DNA from: Candidatus Kaiserbacteria bacterium
GTDB taxonomy: Bacteria > Patescibacteriota > Minisyncoccia > Phycocordibacterales > UBA2100
Length of the DNA: 47,357 nt
Assembly: GCA_028286865.1 (NCBI GenBank)
Contig: JAQBQU010000015.1
Location: forward strand, 1 to 47,357
Reading direction: 5' to 3'
The position numbers and the translations under genes are program-made. Position 1 is the stretch's first letter; every line of letters starts with the position of its first letter. Under the pieces are notes generated by a model. It searched no databases. It saw only the letters and a list, made by a program, of their open reading frames with translations, and was not told the origin of the DNA. Of this stretch, positions 25,857-33,768 are shown one piece after another.

Positions 25857-28808
25857 CTATTTCATCAAGCGCCGTAGTGCGCAGAATTCGCAGTCTTTGT
25901 CATCGCAGGTCGCATTCCAGAATGCGAGGTCTCGGATCTCATTTGAGACGCGCTCGATCGTGCCCTTCAGCAGAACGAGTTCTTCGTCGGGTATCTCGAA
26001 CTGCTCACAATGATATTTCCCTCGCTCATCGGGCTGCAGAAAGTCGAGGTGCGCGCCGCGGAAGGAGTAGCGTCCGTCGAGATCCAGCAGGAGCCGGTAG
26101 AAGACGAGCTGACGGAAATATGCCGGCCCTGTTTCGTCCTGCGTGAGTCCGAGTATCGCATTGCGGGTCTTCGGTTTGCCCGTCTTATAATCCGCCACCC
26201 ACGCCTTATCGTTCTCCAGATCGATTCGATCGAGAATGCCGCGCAATATGACCGCGCCGTCTCCCTCGAACTTGAGCGAGGTCTGGATCTTGTACTCGGT
26301 CTTGGTCGTCTTGGGGAATCGCGCAGCAGCCTCGGCATACCAGCCGGTGAGGAACTTCTCCCCGCGCTCCTGTACCTCAGCGAGCTCTTTGCGCGAGAGC
26401 GGCAGGCGCGCGAGTGCCTCGTCGAACCACTTCACGAGCAGTGCCGCACTCACCTCCTTACCTTCTTCACGGCAATTGAAGAGCTTTCGCAATGCGGCGT
26501 GCGCTGCGGTGCCGAACATCATTTCCTTGGTCGGCGTCACCGGGATGCGCACCAGATTGTTATAAAAGTATTCCCACGGACACTTGAGATAATTATTGAG
26601 CGCCGTCACCGAGAGTCCTTGCTGATCGAACAGCTCGCGCAGATATTCCGCTTCGGGCGCCGATGCGCGCACCGGTTTCGAGAGCGCCGCGAGCGGTCGG
26701 TACGACCCGACGAAATCATCCACCGGCATCTCTTTGATGAGCGCCGGCTTGATGTCTTCGAGCAAGCGGCTGCGCAATCGCTCGCGCCCTCCCTCTGCGG
26801 CGACCGAGTACGATACCGCGACCGAAAGCTTGCCGCGCGTGAGCGCCACATAGAGCAATCGGCGCTCGTCTTCATCACCACCCGTCACTCCGGCCTGCGG
26901 AAGCATGAAGAACTGCTGCGACTTACGGCCTCCCCATACGCCGTCGGTCACATTGGCGATATAGACGAACTCGAACTCGAGCCCTTTGGCACGATGCGAT
27001 GTCATAAGCCGCACAGCTCCCGCGCGCGGTGCCGCACGCTTTTCTTTGCTCACTGATACGCCGTGCTCTTCGAGCAGGTCGAGGTCTGCCGCGAGCTGAG
27101 AGAGCGAATAATCGGGTTTTCCTGCTGAGAGCGTCTCGATGTCGCGGATGAACCAGCCTATCTTCTCGAGAAGCTCGATCGGGTGCTCCGTACCGAGCGC
27201 ATACGCCAGAAAGCCCGATTCACGGATCACGCGCTCAATGATGCGCGGTACCGAGCCCTCGCTCATCGCCCAGGCGTGGAGCGATGCATGGAGCGCGAGC
27301 GCCTCTTTCACATGAGAAACACTTGCGGCTTTGAGATACGCCTCACTGGCAAGAAGATCGGTGATCGCTATCTCCTTCTCGCGCGCATAGCGCGATATCT
27401 TGTACGCATCCACCGGGTACGGCCACACGAAATTGATATGGATGAGCGGAAGCAGCGCCTCGCTGTCGCCAAGTCGCGCGATCGAATACAAGAGTGTGAT
27501 CAGTCGGCGGATCTCCGGGTCGTGCAGCGCATTCTCACCGGATTCGATCGAGGCAGTGACGCCCTGACCTTCGAGCGCCAGGCGCATCGGGTCGGCCTCT
27601 CTGTTGGTGCGGAACAAGACCGCGACCGATGACGCCTCGACCCCTTCGTCGATGAGCCGCTTCACGTCTTTTGCTATCCAGGTGCGCTCCATCTCCGCGT
27701 TCGGGAACGCCCGCAGCTCAATAGCACTTGAAATATTCGCTTTCGAGACGAGTTCCGCATGCGTGCCCGATGCCGAGACGAGCGAATGCGACGCGTCGAG
27801 AATTTCTTGCCCGGAGCGGTAGGACTCGGTGAGTGTGATCAGCTTCGCCCCCGGAAAGAGCCGTTGAAAATACGCGAAGTTCTCAAGGCTCGCGCCTTGG
27901 AAACGATAGATCGCCTGCTTCTCGTCGCCCACGACGAAAAGATTCGGCTGCTCGTGGAACCCCGAGAGCAGTTCGAGCAGGCGATTCTGCGCGGCGTTGG
28001 CGTCCTGGTGCTCATCGGCCAAAATGTAGAGCGATTCTTCCTGCAGACGAAGCAGGAGATTCTTGTCGCGCTCGATCGCTCCCACCACCTCGACTATCAT
28101 GTCGTCGAAATCGTACTTCATGCGCTTACGCATCTCTTTCTCGTATTGGTCGAAGACCTCCGCAAGCTCCGCGGAGCGTTTCAGGAGCTTATCCGTGCGT
28201 TGATGCTCGCCTTTCATCTTGCCCTTGTGCGGACCTTTCTCGTGATAGAGATCGGGCAATGCATCAAAGGCTTCGCGCTCACGGCCGATGAATTCCTTGA
28301 ACGCGGCAGGCAGGATGTTCTCGCGCTTCACTTCGGAGATGGACTTGAGGATATCCTGCAAAAAGAAGAAGGGGCTTCCAAAAGTGCGCACCTGTTCCCA
28401 ATCGCCTTTTTCGATGATCTTGCGGATTATATCGATGCGCTCGACGTCCGATATCGGCTCGGAGCCGATGATGCGCGGGAACTCATCGGGATAGCGACTG
28501 ATGACGTCCTGACAATAACCGTGGAAGGTATGGATGCGTACCCGGTATCCCGCCGTGCCCACGATATCCGCGAGGCGTTTGCGCATATTCGCTGCGGCGG
28601 CTTCGGTAAATGTGAGCGCCAGAATACCGTCGGGCGGCGTATCGGTCTTTTTGAGGATGTTCGCGATACGGAGCGTCAGGATATGGGTCTTTCCGGTGCC
28701 CGGCCCGGCCACCACCATCACCGGCCCCTCGATCGCTTCCACCGCCTCTTTCTGAGCCGGATTAAGGCCGCGGAGCAACGTCTCGAAGGAAAGCACGGGC
28801 TTTTGCAT
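25857..28808 (-). CDS. UvrD/PcrA-like superfamily 1 helicase with C-terminal PD-(D/E)XK nuclease domain
   Basis: LNPAQKEAVEA..VVAGPGTGKTHIL; ADEHQDANAAQ; C-terminal ILDRID..WVADYKTGK. Confidence 0.92.
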   Translation of the reverse strand: MQKPVLSFETLLRGLNPAQKEAVEAIEGPVMVVAGPGTGKTHILTLRIANILKKTDTPPDGILALTFTEAAAANMRKRLADIVGTAGYRVRIHTFHGYCQDVISRYPDEFPRIIGSEPISDVERIDIIRKIIEKGDWEQVRTFGSPFFFLQDILKSISEVKRENILPAAFKEFIGREREAFDALPDLYHEKGPHKGKMKGEHQRTDKLLKRSAELAEVFDQYEKEMRKRMKYDFDDMIVEVVGAIERDKNLLLRLQEESLYILADEHQDANAAQNRLLELLSGFHEQPNLFVVGDEKQAIYRFQGASLENFAYFQRLFPGAKLITLTESYRSGQEILDASHSLVSASGTHAELVSKANISSAIELRAFPNAEMERTWIAKDVKRLIDEGVEASSVAVLFRTNREADPMRLALEGQGVTASIESGENALHDPEIRRLITLLYSIARLGDSEALLPLIHINFVWPYPVDAYKISRYAREKEIAITDLLASEAYLKAASVSHVKEALALHASLHAWAMSEGSVPRIIERVIRESGFLAYALGTEHPIELLEKIGWFIRDIETLSAGKPDYSLSQLAADLDLLEEHGVSVSKEKRAAPRAGAVRLMTSHRAKGLEFEFVYIANVTDGVWGGRKSQQFFMLPQAGVTGGDEDERRLLYVALTRGKLSVAVSYSVAAEGGRERLRSRLLEDIKPALIKEMPVDDFVGSYRPLAALSKPVRASAPEAEYLRELFDQQGLSVTALNNYLKCPWEYFYNNLVRIPVTPTKEMMFGTAAHAALRKLFNCREEGKEVSAALLVKWFDEALARLPLSRKELAEVQERGEKFLTGWYAEAAARFPKTTKTEYKIQTSLKFEGDGAVILRGILDRIDLENDKAWVADYKTGKPKTRNAILGLTQDETGPAYFRQLVFYRLLLDLDGRYSFRGAHLDFLQPDERGKYHCEQFEIPDEELVLLKGTIERVSNEIRDLAFWNATCDDKDCEFCALRRLMK

Positions 28809-28885
28809 GTATCGAGTATATCACCGACACTTTTTTGGCAGCTCGGTCGGGAGTATACTCATTACATTACTCTCATCACATTTCT

Positions 28886-29431
28886 ATGAAAAACAACTGG
28901 ATCATCTGGCTCGTCGCGCTCATTATCATCGGCGGAGGCATCTGGTATTTTGCCGCACCAAAGACCGCTGCATCGCCTAATACGGGTGCCGGGATCAATG
29001 GTTCGGCCAATCAGGGCAATCTTGGCGGGACCGACACCGGCGTCGTACAGCAGCCGGGTGCCGACGGCCAGGAAGATCCGGTCATCGGGTCGAACCTTGC
29101 GCTCGGTCTCGACGGCAGTGCGAGCAACAAGCATCTCATCGCGTACAACGGCATGACCGTATATATCAACGCGCAGGATATGACATCGGCGAGCACCTGC
29201 ACCGATGCGTGCGCCGTCACGTGGATGCCGTACATCGTCTCCCCTGTCGATAATATTCACCAGCTGCAGGCGGGTGTTTCGGGTACTGTAGGCACGACCG
29301 TGCGCGCCGACGGCCAGCTCCAGCTGACCTACAACGGTCATCCGCTCTATTTCTACTCGGGGGATACCGCAAGCTCAGACACCAAGGGCAACGGTGTCGG
29401 CAATGGCCAGTGGTCGACCGTACAGCCGTAA
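28886..29431 (+). CDS. Membrane-anchored COG4315-type repeat protein
   Basis: TM anchor; GMTVYINAQDMTSASTCTDACAVTWMPY and NGHPLYFYSGDTASSDTKGNGVGNGQWSTV. Confidence 0.8.
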   Translation: MKNNWIIWLVALIIIGGGIWYFAAPKTAASPNTGAGINGSANQGNLGGTDTGVVQQPGADGQEDPVIGSNLALGLDGSASNKHLIAYNGMTVYINAQDMTSASTCTDACAVTWMPYIVSPVDNIHQLQAGVSGTVGTTVRADGQLQLTYNGHPLYFYSGDTASSDTKGNGVGNGQWSTVQP

Positions 29432-29451
29432 ATAGCGCCTCGTGAGGTCGG

Positions 29452-29477
29452 CGGCCGGGCTACTGCCCGGCCGTTTT
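29452..29477 (+). terminator. GGCCGGGC-type terminator 1
   Basis: CGGCCGGGC TACT GCCCGGCCG TTTTC. Confidence 0.85.
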
Positions 29478-29484
29478 CGTTGGC

Positions 29485-29512
29485 TTGGACAAGCAAAAGA
29501 GGCTGATATAGA
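29485..29512 (+). promoter_or_regulatory. Promoter TTGGAC-N16-TATAGA
   Basis: Same box and spacing as at 30641 and 31656. Confidence 0.6.
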
Positions 29513-29541
29513 GTCTAAGGAGAACCACAGGAGGTTACTCC

Positions 29542-29907
29542 ATGAATGTCGCAGACATTCCGGCTTCGAGCGATATCGGCTCTTCACGGCTGATGGCGAA
29601 ACTCGCCGTTATGCTCAATACGGCAGTTGACGGCAAGAGATTCACCCACTCGGCGCCCATCGAAGGGATGCGCGTATCGGGACGCATATTCTCGGTGGGT
29701 GCACACCACGATATGGTGCCTTTCCACCAACCCAACTCGGCCGAGGACGTCGCCGACGAACTGATGGCGCTCACGGACCAGGACGGCGCCCGATATGATC
29801 CCGCTTCGGGTAATATCGGAGAATACAGAGGATGGCGGATAGCGACCACCTTCCTCGAAGGCAATCCCGCCGCGATCGCGTGGGCCACCTGGTGCTCCAA
29901 CGACTGA
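29542..29907 (+). CDS. Hypothetical protein, 121 aa
   Basis: Own promoter, AGGAGG RBS and terminator. Confidence 0.65.
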   Translation: MNVADIPASSDIGSSRLMAKLAVMLNTAVDGKRFTHSAPIEGMRVSGRIFSVGAHHDMVPFHQPNSAEDVADELMALTDQDGARYDPASGNIGEYRGWRIATTFLEGNPAAIAWATWCSND

Positions 29908-29912
29908 CGAAT

Positions 29913-29943
29913 GCGGCCTGGCTCCTCGGAGCCCGGCCGCTTC
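29913..29943 (+). terminator. GGCCGGGC-related terminator 2
   Basis: GCGGCCTGGCTCCTCGGAGCCCGGCCGC then TTC. Confidence 0.7.
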
Positions 29944-30033
29944 ATCTTTGACATAGACAAAATTGCGTGGGGGTATACCATATTCGCAGCGCCCGTGTAA
30001 AAAGGGCTTTCGTAAAAAACTGAGGAAACGACC

Positions 30034-30237
30034 ATGAGCACAGCCAACCGGTTTCTAGCAGCCATGTTGGTGTTGGGTGGCATTTGTATGGGTCAGTTCT
30101 TTTTCGGCCCTTCTCCCAGCATCAACGGTCTTCGTGAAGGTGTCGCTCAGCTTGGTGCGGGAATGCTGCTTATCGGCATCCTGGGCATCATGATGAATTG
30201 GTGCCACATCAAGCAGACGTCGGACTTCCACCAATAA
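30034..30237 (+). CDS. Small hypothetical membrane protein (2 TM)
   Basis: MSTANRFLAAMLVLGGICMGQFFFG..GAGMLLIGILGIMMNW; GAGGAAA RBS. Confidence 0.6.
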   Translation: MSTANRFLAAMLVLGGICMGQFFFGPSPSINGLREGVAQLGAGMLLIGILGIMMNWCHIKQTSDFHQ

Positions 30238-30263
30238 TCCTTCGGGCTACCCGAATACATTGA

Positions 30264-30291
30264 GGCCGGGCATCTTGCGAGATGCCCGGCC
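30264..30291. terminator. GGCCGGGC-type terminator 3
   Basis: GGCCGGGCATCT TGCG AGATGCCCGGCC. Confidence 0.75.
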
Positions 30292-30314
30292 GAATTACTT
30301 TTTATACTCGCCTC

Positions 30315-30587
30315 TTATGCGGCGGTCTCTTGCGCTTTGAGTCGGTCATGTTCTGCGAACACGAGCGACAAGAACGTGAAGATCACGAACGCCGCCCATG
30401 CCGGTGGTCCGAACCATTCGAACCCTGGAATGAATAGATACTTTGCGTACCACGTGGCTGCGACGATCTCCCCGAAAAAGATGATCCCAAGGGATCGCTC
30501 TATCCATCCGTGGGCCTTCAGTGCCGCGATGCCGCCTACAATAGTGCAGGCCACATAGACGGCGAACCCGATATTTGTCGCCAGCAT
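30315..30587 (-). CDS. Small hypothetical membrane protein
   Basis: Hydrophobic 90-aa ORF, GGGAGG RBS, divergent promoter GAGACA-N16-TATAAT. Confidence 0.6.
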   Translation of the reverse strand: MLATNIGFAVYVACTIVGGIAALKAHGWIERSLGIIFFGEIVAATWYAKYLFIPGFEWFGPPAWAAFVIFTFLSLVFAEHDRLKAQETAA

Positions 30588-30640
30588 GTGTATCCTCCCT
30601 GCCTTATAAAGTCATCTGCTGCCGCGATTATACGCATATT

Positions 30641-30668
30641 TGGACAAATGTCTCGATACCGTATACCA
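30641..30668 (+). promoter_or_regulatory. Promoter TTGGAC-N16-TATACC
   Basis: Upstream of the 30706 gene. Confidence 0.6.
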
Positions 30669-30705
30669 TCGCGCGAGCACCCTGATCACCTGCACTGGAG
30701 CGCCC

Positions 30706-31035
30706 ATGAGAAACTTTGACCCCGATACGATCGCTATCGCGGCTATCAAGACCCTCGCACTCGTGCGAGAGCGTCGCCCCGGTATCGAGCCTTACCGGTT
30801 CGTGGGCCACGGCGAGGCCGCCGGGACCTGCCCCGTGAGCACGGAGGGACGCATTGCCGATGCTCTCTACACGCTCGAAAACATTCCCAGCCAGATCAAG
30901 CGGGACATGGTCGATAAGGCCTTCTACGCACTTGCCGCCGCACAGACCATGCTCTGGGTCGTCGGTGTTTTCATCGGCGACGAGATCGGCACGATCAACG
31001 AAGCTGCCGATAAGGCGACATTTTCGATGGCATGA
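30706..31035 (+). CDS. Hypothetical protein, 109 aa
   Basis: MRNFDPDTIAIAAIKTLALVRERRP...; own promoter. Confidence 0.6.
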   Translation: MRNFDPDTIAIAAIKTLALVRERRPGIEPYRFVGHGEAAGTCPVSTEGRIADALYTLENIPSQIKRDMVDKAFYALAAAQTMLWVVGVFIGDEIGTINEAADKATFSMA

Positions 31036-31202
31036 AACTCAAACCGTACATGGAGGATGACTTGGGCTCACGCACGATAAAGAAGGTTCCGCGCCGGCGG
31101 CCACGCGCTTCGAGAAAGCGGCGCGCGTCAAAAGCCGGGGTGCCGCAAGGCATGTTCGTTCGCGCCGGCGGCACCAGCATCTATCTGCACAACAGCGGCT
31201 GA
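31032..31202 (+). CDS. Short basic hypothetical protein (56 aa), coupled to the upstream gene
   Basis: ATGA overlap of stop and start; MKLKPYMEDDLGSRTIKKVPRRRPRASRKRRASKAGVPQGMFVRAGGTSIYLHNSG*; terminator follows. Confidence 0.5.
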   Translation: MKLKPYMEDDLGSRTIKKVPRRRPRASRKRRASKAGVPQGMFVRAGGTSIYLHNSG

Positions 31203-31217
31203 CACATTCGTCAGCTG

Positions 31218-31250
31218 AACGGCCGGGCTCAAGCGCCCGGCCGTTTTCTT
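31218..31250 (+). terminator. GGCCGGGC-type terminator 4
   Basis: AACGGCCGGGC TCAAGC GCCCGGCCGTT TTC. Confidence 0.85.
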
Positions 31251-31323
31251 TTATGAAAGCCTATTGCGACCTCCATCATGTGATAGGATTTTGTTAGGTT
31301 TCATACAAGCACTGGAGGCTGAT

Positions 31324-31581
31324 ATGACGATCAAGATCGTTGATCTCCTGCAAGCGCAGACGAAACGCACGAATGAAAGTTCCCGACAGATCACAAGCGC
31401 GATCTGGACCGCTGCGTTCACTGTGGCATATGAACGGGTCCTCGATCACCATCCTGAAGCGCGGACCGAAGAGGACCGATTTGATCTCGCAACACGATTT
31501 GCCGCAAGTTCACTTCGCGAAGCCGCCCGCGACATGCAGCAAAGTCCTCCCGCCCAAATTAGCTCCTATTCGCTGACCTAA
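31324..31581 (+). CDS. Small hypothetical protein (85 aa)
   Basis: GGAGG RBS; followed by terminator 5. Confidence 0.6.
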   Translation: MTIKIVDLLQAQTKRTNESSRQITSAIWTAAFTVAYERVLDHHPEARTEEDRFDLATRFAASSLREAARDMQQSPPAQISSYSLT

Positions 31582-31621
31582 TCGACGACGGACTGACCTG
31601 CAACTGGTTCGCAAGTGAAAG

Positions 31622-31655
31622 AACGGCCGGGCCTCAAGCGCCCGGCCGTTTTTCT
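31622..31655 (+). terminator. GGCCGGGC-type terminator 5
   Basis: AACGGCCGGGC CTCAAGC GCCCGGCCGTT TTTC. Confidence 0.85.
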
Positions 31656-31683
31656 TTGGACAAACGATGCAGACGGGTATAGC
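31656..31683 (+). promoter_or_regulatory. Promoter TTGGAC-N16-TATAGC
   Basis: Upstream of the 31713 gene. Confidence 0.6.
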
Positions 31684-31712
31684 ATTTCTGTAGCCGGTTT
31701 CAGGGGGTATCC

Positions 31713-31985
31713 ATGACTCGCAAACAAGAGAAGATCATCGCGTACGGCACGGGGATATTGGTGGGGACACTGATCATCACCGTCACTGTTCTATTGGCTC
31801 AGGAATCTGCACAGTCGATCACGATGCTGTCGCTTGCCATGCTGGGGATCGTCGCCGGTATCGCGGCAGGTCTCGGATTCGGCGCATACACGACCTACCT
31901 ACTTCTGCTCCAACATTTTAAAGTGATCGAACTTCCACCGCGTCCGGGGGCATCTCGCCCTCGGACCGTTTCTTTGCTGACATAG
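31713..31985 (+). CDS. Small hypothetical membrane protein (2 TM)
   Basis: GILVGTLIITVTVLLAQ and ITMLSLAMLGIVAGIAAGLGFGAYTTYLLLL. Confidence 0.6.
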   Translation: MTRKQEKIIAYGTGILVGTLIITVTVLLAQESAQSITMLSLAMLGIVAGIAAGLGFGAYTTYLLLLQHFKVIELPPRPGASRPRTVSLLT

Positions 31986-32009
31986 GACGATCCTATGTAT
32001 GATGATGCG

Positions 32010-32234
32010 ATGCATATCAAAGTGAGGGTAAAGACGGGAGCGAAGAATGAGAGCATCAGGAAGGTCTCCGACGATCACTACGAGATATCGGTCCGCGAGA
32101 AGCCGGAGGCCAATATGGCCAACAAACGCGTCCTCGCACTCATGGCGCGGGCTCTCAACCTCCCCGCCGCTCGCATCCGCATTACCAAAGGCCACCATTC
32201 CCCCTCCAAAATCCTCTTGGTAGACACAAAATGA
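32010..32234 (+). CDS. DUF167 (YggU-like) family protein
   Basis: MHIKVRVKTGAKNESIRKVSDDHYEISVREKPEANMANKRVLALMARALNLPAARIRITKGHHSPSKILLVDTK. Confidence 0.85.
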   Translation: MHIKVRVKTGAKNESIRKVSDDHYEISVREKPEANMANKRVLALMARALNLPAARIRITKGHHSPSKILLVDTK

Positions 32235-32357
32235 ACCCAGGTATAGGATGCCCGAGGAATACCAATCCCAGTCGTGATGACTGGTCGTCGGCGTAAGCCG
32301 AATAAGGGCAGCCGTCTCTCCTGCCGTACCGAGAGACTGATGAACTGGGAGGTCGTG

Positions 32358-32858
32358 ATGACCGCCGCTATCGATCGTTTTAACGTCTTCGATCCGAAGC
32401 TTTTGGAAGCACTGCAGCTCATTTCTGATCCGACCCAAACGGTGTGCAGGCACATTGATAGAGGTCAAATATCGGGCAAATTTGATCTGCACAACGCAAT
32501 CTTCCCGCCCACCGGCTTCCACCGGAACGACGTGCCCATGCGTGTTCGTTTCCAAATGGAGGGCTACCTCAATCACGAGCTTGACCTCATGATACTGATG
32601 TACGCCGACACGATGAGTGGGCCATTTTCTTGCCTCGGCCTGATCAGTCACGACCAGCACGCCGGGATGAAAGAGGTCATATCGTTCCCGAGCGACTACA
32701 CCATGCAGTTCATTGGGATCAAATACAATCCGAATTCTCGCGAAGGAAAGATCTTCATCCCCAAGGACACATATCGACTCCTGGAAGTGAAGTACTCGGA
32801 GGACCTGTATCGTATCCGCGTTGCCGCGCTCAACGCCATCAAAACCGTCTCTAACTAG
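32358..32858 (+). CDS. Hypothetical protein, about 167 aa
   Basis: MTAAIDRFNVFDPKLLEALQLISD...; ORF track extends to GTG 32274. Confidence 0.6.
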   Translation: MTAAIDRFNVFDPKLLEALQLISDPTQTVCRHIDRGQISGKFDLHNAIFPPTGFHRNDVPMRVRFQMEGYLNHELDLMILMYADTMSGPFSCLGLISHDQHAGMKEVISFPSDYTMQFIGIKYNPNSREGKIFIPKDTYRLLEVKYSEDLYRIRVAALNAIKTVSN

Positions 32859-32873
32859 TTCGCCAATTGAAGG

Positions 32874-32906
32874 AACGGCCGGGCTCTCGCCCGGCCGTTT
32901 TGTTTG
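32874..32906 (+). terminator. GGCCGGGC-type terminator 6
   Basis: AACGGCCGGGC TCTC GCCCGGCCGTT TTGTTT. Confidence 0.85.
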
Positions 32907-32909
32907 AAT

Positions 32910-32959
32910 AAAGGCCACCGTTCCCCTCCGAAATCCTCTCAATTGACTCCCGTTCATGA
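32910..32959 (+). pseudogene. Displaced second copy of the DUF167 gene 3' end
   Basis: AAAGGCCACCGTTCCCC-TCCGAAATCCTCT vs AAAGGCCACCATTCCCCCTCCAAAATCCTCT at 32187; one-base gap restores KGHRSPSEILSIDSRS*. Confidence 0.8.
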
Positions 32960-32977
32960 AGGAGTAGCATCTAGGGT

Positions 32978-33709
32978 ATGCAATACTCCTACGATAAGGC
33001 TTCGGTGCAAATTGAGTTTTGGTTGGTGACAAAGTCTGATCTAAAGAGATTGTACGAATTCTTTCAAGGTAGGGGGTCGCCAACATTTTCCTTAGAGACT
33101 TTGAGCGGTGACAATCGCGAGTATGACTCATTCGCCGAATTTGAATCTGATTTGGAGGTGCTCTTGGCGGACAGAGAAACGGTTACGCTTATACATGTTG
33201 GATGCTCAGAGACAACGGCCAACTGGAGAAAGCATGCGTGGATAAGTATTGGGTTTGAGTCCAATATGGCCCATTTTCATGTAACGGGGAATGATAAAAA
33301 AAGAGAACTGAAAGATTGGGTAGAAGCAACTTATTCCGGTATTCAGAAGCTCGCGGGGCTCTTTGAAATAGAGGACGAAGACCTCCGTCGATTTATAGCG
33401 CCCGAGTACGATCCACCTAATCCGAAAATAATTTTTGATCCTCTGGAAAATATACGCCGTGCTTATGAGGCCACCAAGACTCCTATTGTTCCACCGCCGG
33501 AATCAGAACATGTACCTCAAATTATTCAGATAGTTACGCCGAAAAGTAGTCGGTTTAGCATGGTCACAAATAATGCGACTCTATCAATTATAATCGCCTC
33601 TATTATTCTTTTTGGCGGCGCTTACTGCGTTTACAGAATATTTGGTGTAGACCCATCTAACCTTTCGTCTGCAGGACCTGTAATTGCTGCGACTAGTACC
33701 ACTGAATAA
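32978..33709 (+). CDS. Hypothetical protein with C-terminal TM segment
   Basis: ATLSIIIASIILFGGAYCVYRIFG; AT-richer than neighbours. Confidence 0.65.
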   Translation: MQYSYDKASVQIEFWLVTKSDLKRLYEFFQGRGSPTFSLETLSGDNREYDSFAEFESDLEVLLADRETVTLIHVGCSETTANWRKHAWISIGFESNMAHFHVTGNDKKRELKDWVEATYSGIQKLAGLFEIEDEDLRRFIAPEYDPPNPKIIFDPLENIRRAYEATKTPIVPPPESEHVPQIIQIVTPKSSRFSMVTNNATLSIIIASIILFGGAYCVYRIFGVDPSNLSSAGPVIAATSTTE

Positions 33710-33740
33710 ATATCCTCATAGGGCAGCTTGCGATTCAACC

Positions 33741-33766
33741 AAAAGGACCCCTTTCGGGGTCCTTTT
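33741..33766. terminator. Bidirectional terminator
   Basis: AAAAGGACCCC TTTC GGGGTCCTTTT. Confidence 0.9.
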
Positions 33767-33768
33767 GA

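Noticed and set aside
26010-27056. 348-aa plus-strand ORF antisense to the helicase, also 27759..28889
   Set aside because: Composition (His/Arg/Glu-rich) typical of antisense frames; the opposite strand has clear UvrD motifs.
32300-32345. CTGATGA core with GTC and a flanking stem, resembling a hammerhead ribozyme
   Set aside because: No GAAA segment or stem II/III in the correct order could be found.
29452-32899. GGCCGGGC hairpins as integron attC sites
   Set aside because: They are symmetric GC stems followed by T-runs, i.e. terminators; no GTTRRRY/RYYYAAC pairs were found, so the cassette idea is kept only as a comparison.
31899-33131. 410-aa minus-strand ORF
   Set aside because: Antisense to DUF167, the 32358 gene, a GGCCGGGC terminator and the start of the 32978 gene; high GC creates long antisense ORFs.
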